Source of the DNA: SCRD01 sp046705285
GTDB taxonomy: Bacteria > Acidobacteriota > Terriglobia > UBA7540
Assembly (NCBI GenBank): GCA_046705285.1
Contig: JBJKQK010000168.1
Span: 1 to 64,000, forward strand
Length of the DNA: 64,000 nucleotides
Direction of reading: 5' to 3'
The translations under genes were made by a program, and so were the position numbers. The stretch's first letter is position 1, and each line of letters begins with the position of its first letter. The notes beneath the pieces were generated by a model. It saw nothing but the letters and a program-made list of their open reading frames with translations, was not told the origin of the DNA and did no database searches. Below, in pieces: positions 33,725-41,751 of the stretch.

Positions 33725-35179
33725 ATGGCAACGAACGACAGATTTTTCTTCGACCGCTATGGATTGAGCGTAGCGGACTTGGAGCACTACCTGGGGGAAG
33801 CGCTTTCCGACGGTGGCGACTACGCAGACCTCTATTTCGAGCACACCACTTCCACTTCCCTGCTGGTCGATGAATCCCTCATCAAGTCCGCTCTGGAAGG
33901 CATTTCAATGGGTTGCGGCGTGCGGGTCCTTGCCGGAGAGCAGACCGGTTACGCCTACACAGACGATCTGGCGCCGGAAAAAATCCTGAAGGCCGCACGG
34001 ATTGCGGCACGCATCGCCAGCGGCCCTGCGAGCGTGTCAACCGTGGGACTTGCAAGCATCCAACCGGCCAGGGATCTCTATCCCGTAGCCTCGCCCTCGA
34101 CTGAAAGCGCTCTGCGCGACCGGCTGAAGTTGGTGCGGCGCGCCGATGTTGCCGCGCGAGCCCACGATCCCAGAATCTCACAAGTGCGTGTCAGCTACGC
34201 CGACCAGAGCCGCCATGTGCTGCTGGCAGGCTCTGACGGGCGGATTGTGACAGACTTCCAGCCGCTGGTTCGGCTGAGTGTTTACGTGATCGCCCAGGAA
34301 AATGACAAACTGCGCTCCGGCACTTATGGCGGAGGCGGGCGCGTAGGTCTCGAATTTTTTGAAGGCGAAAGAAGCCCTGAAAAGTTTGCCCAGGAGGCCG
34401 TACGACAGGCAATTGTGCAACTCGGCGCCAGAGAGGCGCCGGCGGGCGAGATGCAAGTAGTATTGGGTCCTGGGTGGCCTGGGATCCTGCTACACGAAGC
34501 CGTCGGGCACGGGCTTGAAGCCGACTTCAATCGCAAGGGCATTTCAGCCTTTTCAGGAAGAATTGGCCAGAAGGTCGCTTCCGAATTGTGTACAGTGGTG
34601 GATGATGGGACTATTCCCTCGAGGCGCGGATCGCTGAACGTGGATGACGAAGGCGAGCCCACGCACAAAAATATTCTGATCGAAAACGGCACGCTCGCTG
34701 GTTACCTGCAGGACAAAATCAGCGCCGACCAATTGAAGGCCACGCGCACTGGAAACGGTCGCCGCGAAAGCTACGAGCACATCCCCATGCCGCGCATGAC
34801 CAACACTTACATGCTGGCAGGCCAGGACGATCCCGAGGAAATCATACGCTCGGTGCAGCACGGCCTTTACGCGGTACACTTCGGCGGCGGGCAGGTGGAC
34901 ATCACCAGCGGCAAATTCGTCTTCTCGGCTTCCGAAGCGTACCTGATCGAGGACGGCAAGGTCACGGCACCGGTGCGCGGCGCAACCCTGATTGGCGACG
35001 GGCCGACCGTGCTGACCAACGTCACCGCCGTCGGCAATGACTTGCAACTCGACCCGGGCATTGGCACCTGCGGCAAAGACGGCCAGAGCGTCCCGGTGGG
35101 CGTGGGCATTCCGACCATCAAGATCAGCCGGCTGACCGTAGGCGGGACCGTCTCGCGCGGCATGCAGTCGTTTACGTAG
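33725..35179 (+). CDS. tldD: TldD metalloprotease
   Basis: A 484-residue TldD subunit. The zinc-binding motif is LLHEAVGHGLEADFN (HExxxH), and the third Cys-type ligand region near the C-terminus is in GIGTCGKDGQSVPVG. TldD pairs with TldE to form a cytoplasmic protease that cleaves flexible peptides, known for maturing microcin B17, degrading CcdA and processing other short peptides. ATG 33725 matches the usual N-terminus; an in-frame GTG at 33665 would add 20 residues. The tldE gene follows after 90 bases. Family membership is firm. Confidence 0.93.
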   Translation: MATNDRFFFDRYGLSVADLEHYLGEALSDGGDYADLYFEHTTSTSLLVDESLIKSALEGISMGCGVRVLAGEQTGYAYTDDLAPEKILKAARIAARIASGPASVSTVGLASIQPARDLYPVASPSTESALRDRLKLVRRADVAARAHDPRISQVRVSYADQSRHVLLAGSDGRIVTDFQPLVRLSVYVIAQENDKLRSGTYGGGGRVGLEFFEGERSPEKFAQEAVRQAIVQLGAREAPAGEMQVVLGPGWPGILLHEAVGHGLEADFNRKGISAFSGRIGQKVASELCTVVDDGTIPSRRGSLNVDDEGEPTHKNILIENGTLAGYLQDKISADQLKATRTGNGRRESYEHIPMPRMTNTYMLAGQDDPEEIIRSVQHGLYAVHFGGGQVDITSGKFVFSASEAYLIEDGKVTAPVRGATLIGDGPTVLTNVTAVGNDLQLDPGIGTCGKDGQSVPVGVGIPTIKISRLTVGGTVSRGMQSFT

Positions 35180-35269
35180 GCGGAGCATGATGCCACTTTT
35201 GCAACGGCGGTCTATTGGTGCCGAAGGGACGGCGATCACAGGCCGGCATCACTCAATCATGGGATCTCT

Positions 35270-36628
35270 ATGGCAGAGCTAGACCTCGAACAAATCGCGA
35301 AAGATCTGGTTGACAAGGCGACAGCCGCCGGGGCCAGCGCCGCCGACGTAGTGGTGCTGGAAGGCGAAGAGTTTTCCACTACGCTGCGCCTGGGGAAAGT
35401 TGAAAAGCTGAAGGAGGCATCCTCCAAGGGCCTGGGTCTCCGCGTTTTTATTGGCACGCAGAGCGCTTCAGCTTATTCCAGCGACTTTTCGCCCGCCTCG
35501 CTCGACATGCTGGTGGAGCGAACTCTGGAAATGGCACGTGAGACATCCGAGGATCCGGCGAGCGGCCTTGCCGAACCGGCATTGCTGGGCCGCTACGAAG
35601 GCGATCTGCAACTTTACTGCCCCGACGTCGCCGACTTCCCCGCCCAAGAACGCATTGCCTATGCGGCCCGCGCTGAAGAAGCGGCGATGGCCTCGGATCC
35701 GCGCATCCGGAACTCCGAAGGATCATGGTTCGAATCGAATGTCGGCACGAAAATCTATGCCAACTCGGCAGGATTTGTGGGTGGCTATCGCGCATCCTAT
35801 TGCTCCGTGGCTGTTTCACCTATAGCCCAGGCTGAACCGGGCGACGGCATGGAGCGAGACTACTGGTATTCGGTGGCCCGAAGCGTGGCAGCGCTTGATT
35901 CACCGGAAGCAGTCGGCCGCAAGGCGGCCGAACGGGCACTCAGGCGGCTGGGCGCTCGCAAGATTTCAACCCGGCAGGTACCTGTGGTTTTCGACTCCGA
36001 AACCGCGTCCTCGCTGGCTGGCCACATTTTTGGCGCAGTGCGCGGCGATGCCATCTACCGAAAAGCCAGCTTCCTGACAGGCAAGCTGGGAGAGAAGATT
36101 GGTGGAGAAAACTTGACGGTGCTCGACGACGGTTTGCGCCCGGGCGGATTCGGCTCACGGCCTTTTGACGATGAGGGCATTCCAGCTTCAACGACCACGG
36201 TGATTGAACGTGGCGTGCTGAAGAACTACTTGCTGAACTCCTACGCGGCGCGAAAACTTGGCCTCGAAACCACCGGCAATGCGTCTCGCGCGCTAGCCGG
36301 AGCACCCAGCGTGGGGCCGAAGAATTTCTATCTGCAGCCGGGCACTCACTCGCCCGAGGAAATCATCCGCTCTGTCAAAGACGGATTCTATGTGACGGAA
36401 CTGATTGGCTTCGGCGTAAACGTTGTGACAGGTGACTACTCGCGCGGCGCCGCCGGATTGTGGATTGAAAACGGCGAGCTCACGTATCCGGTCCATGAAG
36501 TGACCATCGGCGGCAACCTGCAGGATATTCTGACTCACATCGAGATGATCGGAAACGATCTGGAATTCCGGCGCGCCGTGACTTCACCTACTTTGCGGGT
36601 GGACGGCCTGACGGTGGCGGGCGCATAA
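35270..36628 (+). CDS. tldE: TldE/PmbA protein, partner of TldD
   Basis: A 452-residue homologue of TldD without the HExxxH zinc site; the equivalent stretch reads SETASSLAGHIFGAVRGDAI. It builds the TldD/TldE heterodimer with the gene just upstream. Family landmarks include DVVVLEGEEFSTTLRLGK at the N-terminus and GFGVNVVTGDYSRGAAGLWI plus VHEVTIGGNLQDIL at the C-terminus. It has no separate promoter that I can see, so the pair is read as an operon. The natural peptide substrate is unknown. Confidence 0.93.
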   Translation: MAELDLEQIAKDLVDKATAAGASAADVVVLEGEEFSTTLRLGKVEKLKEASSKGLGLRVFIGTQSASAYSSDFSPASLDMLVERTLEMARETSEDPASGLAEPALLGRYEGDLQLYCPDVADFPAQERIAYAARAEEAAMASDPRIRNSEGSWFESNVGTKIYANSAGFVGGYRASYCSVAVSPIAQAEPGDGMERDYWYSVARSVAALDSPEAVGRKAAERALRRLGARKISTRQVPVVFDSETASSLAGHIFGAVRGDAIYRKASFLTGKLGEKIGGENLTVLDDGLRPGGFGSRPFDDEGIPASTTTVIERGVLKNYLLNSYAARKLGLETTGNASRALAGAPSVGPKNFYLQPGTHSPEEIIRSVKDGFYVTELIGFGVNVVTGDYSRGAAGLWIENGELTYPVHEVTIGGNLQDILTHIEMIGNDLEFRRAVTSPTLRVDGLTVAGA

Positions 36629-36677
36629 AGGCTCGCTCCTCAACGCCAGCCCGCTACGGTGCCATAGATACAGCCCT

Positions 36678-37160
36678 ATGCACAGGAATTCATGTTTGAG
36701 CTTGTTCGCTTCCGCCAAGCGCCTCCGTATTCGGCATTTGGTGGCAGCGGCGTCGGTCGCTTTTGCAGCTGCCAGCCTTGCGGGCTGCAGCGGCACAAGG
36801 CAAACCGCGAATTCCCCTCCCACACAGGATGAAAGGGCGTACCTGCAGGATCTGCAGTTCACAAAAGGCCGCGTGGAGGCAGCAACAAACTTTCTGGGTC
36901 ATACCGTAACGACCTTTCACTCTGAGGTGACGAATAAAGGGAAGAAGACGGTCCTGTATATTGAAGTCAATCTGACCTTTTACGATATCGATGGGAAAGC
37001 CGTCGAGCAGAGGAAAGCGTACCCCGTCGGCGGCGCCACGCTGCCGTTGAAGCCGGGCGAAACACGGCCATTCCAGGTGTCATTCGACCAAGTTCCCGAC
37101 CTGTGGAACCAGGCACCGCCCAAGGTCACTCCGGTGCGCGTCGTCCTGGCCGGGGAGTAG
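36678..37160 (+). CDS. small lipoprotein of unknown function
   Basis: A 160-residue protein with a lipoprotein signal (VAAASVAFAAASLAGC, Cys37). The mature part is a single beta-rich domain (KKTVLYIEVNLTFYDIDGKA, then LKPGETRPFQVSFD), like the FxLYD/immunoglobulin-like domains of other bacterial lipoproteins. No ribosome site is obvious before ATG 36678. It follows tldE by 49 bases on the same strand and could share its transcript, though a functional link is not evident. Confidence 0.68.
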   Translation: MHRNSCLSLFASAKRLRIRHLVAAASVAFAAASLAGCSGTRQTANSPPTQDERAYLQDLQFTKGRVEAATNFLGHTVTTFHSEVTNKGKKTVLYIEVNLTFYDIDGKAVEQRKAYPVGGATLPLKPGETRPFQVSFDQVPDLWNQAPPKVTPVRVVLAGE

Positions 37161-37238
37161 TAACTTCAGCCCGCAAGCCCAGCCGGAAATTGCGTGAGGC
37201 CCCCTGGCTTGACCCATTCCTGAACCGCTCGCCGCAGA

Positions 37239-38009
37239 TCAGCGTCCGGCTTCCAGCCGTGCGATCAGCGGTTCAGGCAAACCTTCCTTGCGCATCTTCT
37301 CCTGAGTCGCCACCAAGTCGTAAGGCGTCCGGTAAAACTCCACGCGTTTCTGCTGAAGGTCCAGGATGGCGAAGGCCGCCCGCCAGTCACCGTCCCGTGG
37401 CTGCCCGGTCGAGCCAGGGTTGATCAGGTATCGTGTGTGTTCCTGAAGAACAATGCCTGCGGATTTGTCGTCCTCGATTGCCGGCAAGGAAATAGGCTGA
37501 AGCCGCCTGTCGGGTGTGAGCAGGAATCCACCTTGCTGATGGCTATGCCCAAAAAAGATCAGCGGAGCACTTGTTATCCTAAAAGCTTGGGCCGCTCCCA
37601 GCAAATCAAAGACGTATTCATCCTCATCAATAGGCGAACCGTGAACCAGCTCGAAGCTGTCCACCCGGACTGGCCCGTTTGGAAGGCTGCGCAGAAATTC
37701 GAAATGCTCCGGTGTAAGCCGGGCGCGGGTCCAGTCCGCTGCCATGCGAGCCAGGAAGTTGAAGTCTTCGGCGTCCGTCAGGCCGCAGCAGGCCTTGTCA
37801 TGATTGCCGCGCACAACCGCCGCGGCAAGCGGCCGGATACGGCTGATTACCTCATTGGGATCAGGGCCGTAGCCCACGAGATCCCCAAGACACAAAACCT
37901 GATCATACTTGCCCTCGGCAAGATGGAGGGATTTTTCAAGCGCTTCCAGGTTCGAATGGATATCGCTCAGGATGAGATAACGCAAGTGAGCCTCCGAATC
38001 CCCGATCAT
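37239..38009 (-). CDS. metallophosphoesterase, YfcE/MJ0936-like
   Basis: A 256-residue calcineurin-type phosphoesterase with the full metal set: LILSDIHSNLEALE, CLGDLVGYGPDPNEVI, VVRGNHDKACC, ELVHGSPIDEDE and FFGHSHQQGG. It binds two metal ions and hydrolyses phosphodiesters or phosphomonoesters. The substrate is unknown; relatives act on small phosphodiesters or nucleotides. It stands alone and convergent with the preceding lipoprotein gene. Confidence 0.85.
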   Translation of the reverse strand: MIGDSEAHLRYLILSDIHSNLEALEKSLHLAEGKYDQVLCLGDLVGYGPDPNEVISRIRPLAAAVVRGNHDKACCGLTDAEDFNFLARMAADWTRARLTPEHFEFLRSLPNGPVRVDSFELVHGSPIDEDEYVFDLLGAAQAFRITSAPLIFFGHSHQQGGFLLTPDRRLQPISLPAIEDDKSAGIVLQEHTRYLINPGSTGQPRDGDWRAAFAILDLQQKRVEFYRTPYDLVATQEKMRKEGLPEPLIARLEAGR

Positions 38010-38407
38010 ACATGTCGGCTTCTAAAGGCATGGAGCCAACTTCGTCCCATCTCAAAATTCTGCTGAACCAATGCCCCTCTGCGTGAACAGGTGCCAGAAA
38101 ACCAGGACAAAACCTGGGGACTTTCGAGTTACTTTATCACTACCCACAAGTATTCTGACACAGTTTCGAAGGACGTGTTTGTTTTACTTGAACCTTGATT
38201 GAGGTGCCAAACACCTCATATGACTTTCGTAATTGTACCGATTGTCCGGCAGTCAAGAGGACACAGCTCCTGCGCAAAAAAACGTTGCGCTCGCTAGCGG
38301 TCCAAGGTATGTTACGTGCTGGGGATTCAATATCAACCATTCCGGATGCATCCCGATGCGTCCGTCAAGACGGCTGGGAGCCCAAGGCCCGGCTGAGAAG
38401 GAGATTT
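38010..38407. other. spacer upstream of the methyltransferase
   Basis: 398 bases, divergent between phosphoesterase and methyltransferase. It includes a 7-bp inverted repeat at 38200-38218. A longer open frame runs through it toward the methyltransferase, but the residues do not look coding, so no gene is called. Confidence 0.45.
38200..38218. repeat. 7-bp inverted repeat TGAGGTG-CCAAA-CACCTCA
   Basis: A perfect dyad about 190 bases before the methyltransferase ATG (38408). It could be a regulator site or an mRNA hairpin. There is no T run. Confidence 0.4.
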
Positions 38408-39436
38408 ATGGCATCAACACCACAGGCGGCGGCAGCGCCGAATCCTGCGCAGGTTTTTGAAACTTTGACCGCTTATCAGCGGTCGGCAGCGCTTCGTGCG
38501 GCCATTGAGCTTGACCTGTTCCGGGCGATTGGAGAAGGGCCAGGCGATGTTGCATCGCTGGCAAAACAGTGTTCGGCCTCTGAGCGCGGCATTCGCATTC
38601 TGTGCGACTATCTCACGGTTATCGGCATGCTAAACAAAGAAAATGGCCGTTACCAGCACACGGCAACGAGCGCGGCTTTTCTCGACCCGCGCTCACCGTC
38701 TTGCCTCGCCGCCACAGCACGTTTCCTGGGAAACCCAGCCTTGCACGAACCCTTTACAAGGCTGGCTGAAATTGTCCGGAACGGGCATACCGTGCTGCCC
38801 GGGCAAGGCTCCGTCGAGCCAGAAAATCCAATATGGGTGGATTTCGCGCACAGCATGGCTCCCATGATGGCACCCATGGCTACTCCGCTTGGCGCCATCG
38901 TTCTGGACGGCCACAACGGTCCCCTCAAGGTACTTGACATCGCCGCGGGCCACGGGCTGTTCGGCGTCGAGGTGGCAAGGCAGAACCCGCAAGCCCACAT
39001 AGTGGCAGTTGACTGGGCCCCCGTTCTGGAGGTTGCCTATGCGAATGCAAAGAAAGCCGGTGTGGCCGACCGTTACACTAAACTGCCAGGTAGCGCGTTT
39101 GAGGTGGAATACGGCGGGCCCTATGACGTTGTCCTGCTCACCAATTTCCTGCACCACTTTGATCCACCTACCAACACTGGATTGCTGAAGAAGGTTCACT
39201 CAGCCATGAAACCCGGAGGCCTCGTTGCTTCCCTGGAATTCGTGCCCAACGAAGACCGCGTATCACCGCCCATGGCTGCAGCTTTCAGCATGACCATGCT
39301 CGCCAGTACCCCAACGGGAGACGCTTACACCTTCAGGGAACTGGAGGCGATGTACCGGGAAGCCGGCTTTGACAACATCACCGCGCGCCCGGTGCCTTCG
39401 GGCCCACACACTGTCGTGCTCGGACGAAAAGTATGA
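38408..39436 (+). CDS. SAM-dependent O-methyltransferase (family 2 type)
   Basis: A 342-residue methyltransferase starting at ATG 38408 with AAGGAGAT upstream. The N-terminal helical dimerisation domain (FETLTAYQRSAALRAAIEL, then SERGIRILCDYLTVIGML) is that of plant-type and bacterial small-molecule O-methyltransferases. The SAM site is LKVLDIAAGHGLFGVEVA, the acidic residue is in HIVAVDWAPVLEVA, and LTNFLHHFDPPTNTGLL completes it. Relatives methylate phenols and polyketide-type products. Substrate unknown, and no biosynthetic cluster is near. A 3' hairpin with TTTT follows at 39485-39516. Confidence 0.85.
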   Translation: MASTPQAAAAPNPAQVFETLTAYQRSAALRAAIELDLFRAIGEGPGDVASLAKQCSASERGIRILCDYLTVIGMLNKENGRYQHTATSAAFLDPRSPSCLAATARFLGNPALHEPFTRLAEIVRNGHTVLPGQGSVEPENPIWVDFAHSMAPMMAPMATPLGAIVLDGHNGPLKVLDIAAGHGLFGVEVARQNPQAHIVAVDWAPVLEVAYANAKKAGVADRYTKLPGSAFEVEYGGPYDVVLLTNFLHHFDPPTNTGLLKKVHSAMKPGGLVASLEFVPNEDRVSPPMAAAFSMTMLASTPTGDAYTFRELEAMYREAGFDNITARPVPSGPHTVVLGRKV

Positions 39437-39484
39437 GACCATAGAATCGCCCCTTCTCGAATGTGAACTGGCAGGGACTGAGAG

Positions 39485-39516
39485 GCCCGGAGCTTCGTTA
39501 GCGCGCCCGGGCTTTT
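39485..39516 (+). terminator. hairpin with T run after the methyltransferase
   Basis: GCCCGG (39485-39490) pairs with CCGGGC (39507-39512) over a 16-base loop, then TTTT. The stem is GC-rich and sits about 50 bases after the stop at 39436. It is plausible but has a large loop and a short T run. Confidence 0.45.
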
Positions 39517-39548
39517 CCAGTTCAGGGTGACGGAGGTTCGCAACAGAT

Positions 39549-39617
39549 TTCTCTGTGCCCTCCGTGTCTTGCAAGGTTTCGCGCTGAGCGCAAGGATAAT
39601 CTCCGTGCTCTGTGTAC
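39549..39617. repeat. degenerate intergenic repeat, copy A
   Basis: Read on the minus strand it contains GACACGGAGGGCACAGAG and ACACAGAGCACGGAGATT, the kind of short phrase scattered between genes in many environmental genomes. Related copies occur at 45727-45794 and 60041-60108. Confidence 0.4.
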
Positions 39618-39834
39618 AAAAGCTTTTACCCACTGGGTGCACATAGACCAATGCCTGCTTAAAAAACTAGAATTGTTGCCTTGCAGCAATAGGTAATAAA
39701 CCAGAGGCCCTTTGTGAATCCATCCTGGCCGAGGTGCAAGCTCAGCGGTCGCGAGCCTTGCGGCTTTTTAATCGGATATGTTAAGTTCAATAGGTTCAAG
39801 ACATCGCAGGATTTTCGGCTGAGCAGGCGAGTCC

Positions 39835-40368
39835 ATGATTGCCACCTATAAAGGCGCTTCTCCTCGTATAGCGAAATCGGCATTTGTTGCCGCCAGCGCC
39901 GACCTGATCGGCGATGTCGAAATTGCCGAGGACGCCAGCATCTGGTTCCAAGTGGTGCTGCGTGGCGATATCGGGCCGATTCGCGTGGGAGCGCAGAGCA
40001 ACATTCAGGACGGCTCCGTTCTGCACAGCGTGACCGGAGTGCCCGTTATTGTGGGCCACCGGGTGACGGTGGGCCACCGGGTGGTTCTGCACGGCTGCAC
40101 GGTGGAAGACAATTGCCTGATCGGCATGGGCGCCATTGTTCTGAACGGGGCGCTCGTGGGGGCGGGATCCATCCTGGCGGCGGGAGCGCTGGTGCTGGAA
40201 AACGCCGTAATTCCGCCGGGAAGCCTTTACGTTGGGGTGCCTGCGAAACTTCGGCGGAAATTGAACGACGAAGATCGCACTTTTATCGACGCCCACGCCG
40301 GCCACTACCTCGAATACAAGGATATTTATCTGGCTGAGACCGGTACACAATCCGCTCCTAAAACGTAG
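39835..40368 (+). CDS. gamma-class carbonic anhydrase-like hexapeptide protein
   Basis: A 177-residue left-handed beta-helix protein of the YrdA/PaaY/CaiE branch. The hexapeptide repeats are clear (IWFQVVLRGDIGPIRVGA, and more up to VGAGSILAAGALVL). The three metal His residues expected of gamma-carbonic anhydrases fall in GSVLHSV, VTVGHRVVLHG. Such proteins may hydrate CO2 or have related functions, and many bacterial members lack tested activity. ATG follows AGGCGAG. hisS follows by 49 bases on the same strand. Confidence 0.82.
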   Translation: MIATYKGASPRIAKSAFVAASADLIGDVEIAEDASIWFQVVLRGDIGPIRVGAQSNIQDGSVLHSVTGVPVIVGHRVTVGHRVVLHGCTVEDNCLIGMGAIVLNGALVGAGSILAAGALVLENAVIPPGSLYVGVPAKLRRKLNDEDRTFIDAHAGHYLEYKDIYLAETGTQSAPKT

Positions 40369-40417
40369 TGCGCTGCTTGAAGCACGAGGCCGGAACCGCA
40401 TCGAAATCTGAATCAAC

Positions 40418-41731
40418 GTGTCCAAAAAGAACGAACTCATTCAATCCGTCAAGGGAACCCGTGATCTGCTACCCGCCGAAACACCGCTCTGGCAGAGGGT
40501 GGAAGATGAGGCACGAAAGGTCTTCGAGGCTTACAACTTCCGGGAGATCCGCACGCCCATCCTCGAACAGACCGCTCTATTTGCCCGCAGCGTGGGCACT
40601 GACACCGACATCGTCACCAAGGAGATGTACACGTTCGAGGATCGAGACAGCGAATCGCTGACGTTGCGCCCGGAGGCTACGGCATCCGTCGTGCGCGCCT
40701 ATATTGAACACCGGCTTTACAACGAAGGCGGCATCCACAAGCTTTATTACTTCGGTCCCATGTTCCGGCGCGAACGGCCACAGAAGGGGCGCTACCGGCA
40801 ATTCTATCAGATTGGCGCGGAAGTGCTGGGCTCCGACCATCCAGCCATCGACGCCGAAGTGCTGGAGATGTTGGTTCTGCTGCTGGAGCGGCTCCGGTTG
40901 AAAGAATTCAAGCTTCTGCTGAACTCCGTTGGCTGCCCTAAATGCCGGCCCGAATACCTGAAGATACTGCGCGAGGCGCTCGATGAGGCTAAGTCGCGGC
41001 TGTGCGAGGATTGCCAGCGGCGCGCGACGACAAACCCGCTTCGCGTGCTGGATTGCAAAGTTGAGGCGGACCAACCCGTCATCGAAGAGTTGCCCAAAAT
41101 CATCGATCACCTGTGCCCGGAGTGCCGGCAACATTTTGATTCCGTAACCATGGATTTGAAGCAGCGTGGGGTGGCCTTTGAGATTGTGCCACGCCTGGTG
41201 CGCGGGCTTGACTATTACACTAGGACGACTTTTGAGATCACCAGCGGATTGCTTGGCGCACAAAATGCCATCCTGGGAGGTGGGCGCTATGACGGGCTTT
41301 CCGAAATGCTGGGTGGGCCTCCGGCGCCGGGCTTCGGATTCGCCATCGGCCAGGACCGGCTGGTTCTGACCGTGGAAGCAACGGCGGGTTTGCAGCCACT
41401 GCAGCCGCTCGCCGTCTACGTGGCGTGGATGGGTGAGGCCACGCGCGAGCCGGCCATGATGTTGGCGCGCGAACTCCGGCGCCAGAGCATCGGGACGGAA
41501 ATCAGTTTTCATCCGATCAAGCTGAAAAAGGCGATGGGCATCGCCAGCAAACTCCAGGTGCCGTACACCATCATCATCGGTGAACAAGAAGTCGCAAGCG
41601 GAAGCTATCAGGTGAAAGACATGCAAACCGGCGAACAGATCAGCGTCAGCACCGCTGAAATTGCAGGCTACCTGCAGGAGAAATTGCACGAGGCTTTGCC
41701 GGCGGAAAGTCACCTGCTGGAACAAAAATGA
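40418..41731 (+). CDS. hisS: histidyl-tRNA synthetase
   Basis: A 437-residue class II synthetase that charges tRNA-His. Start is GTG 40418, giving SKKNELIQSVKGTRDLLP. Motif 2 is FRRERPQKGRYRQFYQIGAE, histidine-binding motifs are LVRGLDYYTRTTFEIT and GGGRYDGLSEMLGG, and the C-terminal anticodon-binding domain begins near PLAVYVAWMGEA. Two zinc-like CxxC pairs (GCPKCRPEYL and LCEDCQRRA, plus HLCPECRQHF) lie in the insertion domain. aspS follows after 20 bases, so the two form an operon. Confidence 0.96.
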   Translation: MSKKNELIQSVKGTRDLLPAETPLWQRVEDEARKVFEAYNFREIRTPILEQTALFARSVGTDTDIVTKEMYTFEDRDSESLTLRPEATASVVRAYIEHRLYNEGGIHKLYYFGPMFRRERPQKGRYRQFYQIGAEVLGSDHPAIDAEVLEMLVLLLERLRLKEFKLLLNSVGCPKCRPEYLKILREALDEAKSRLCEDCQRRATTNPLRVLDCKVEADQPVIEELPKIIDHLCPECRQHFDSVTMDLKQRGVAFEIVPRLVRGLDYYTRTTFEITSGLLGAQNAILGGGRYDGLSEMLGGPPAPGFGFAIGQDRLVLTVEATAGLQPLQPLAVYVAWMGEATREPAMMLARELRRQSIGTEISFHPIKLKKAMGIASKLQVPYTIIIGEQEVASGSYQVKDMQTGEQISVSTAEIAGYLQEKLHEALPAESHLLEQK

Positions 41732-41751
41732 CGGAAAGGTAAGGATCCACT

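Larger units (their letters stand above)
39437..39834. other. intergenic stretch with terminator and dispersed repeat
   Basis: 398 bases with a terminator-like hairpin (39485-39516) and a degenerate copy (about 39549-39617) of a CACAGAG/ACACGGAGG-type repeat also seen near 45.7 and 60.1 kb. No gene is supported. Confidence 0.45.
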
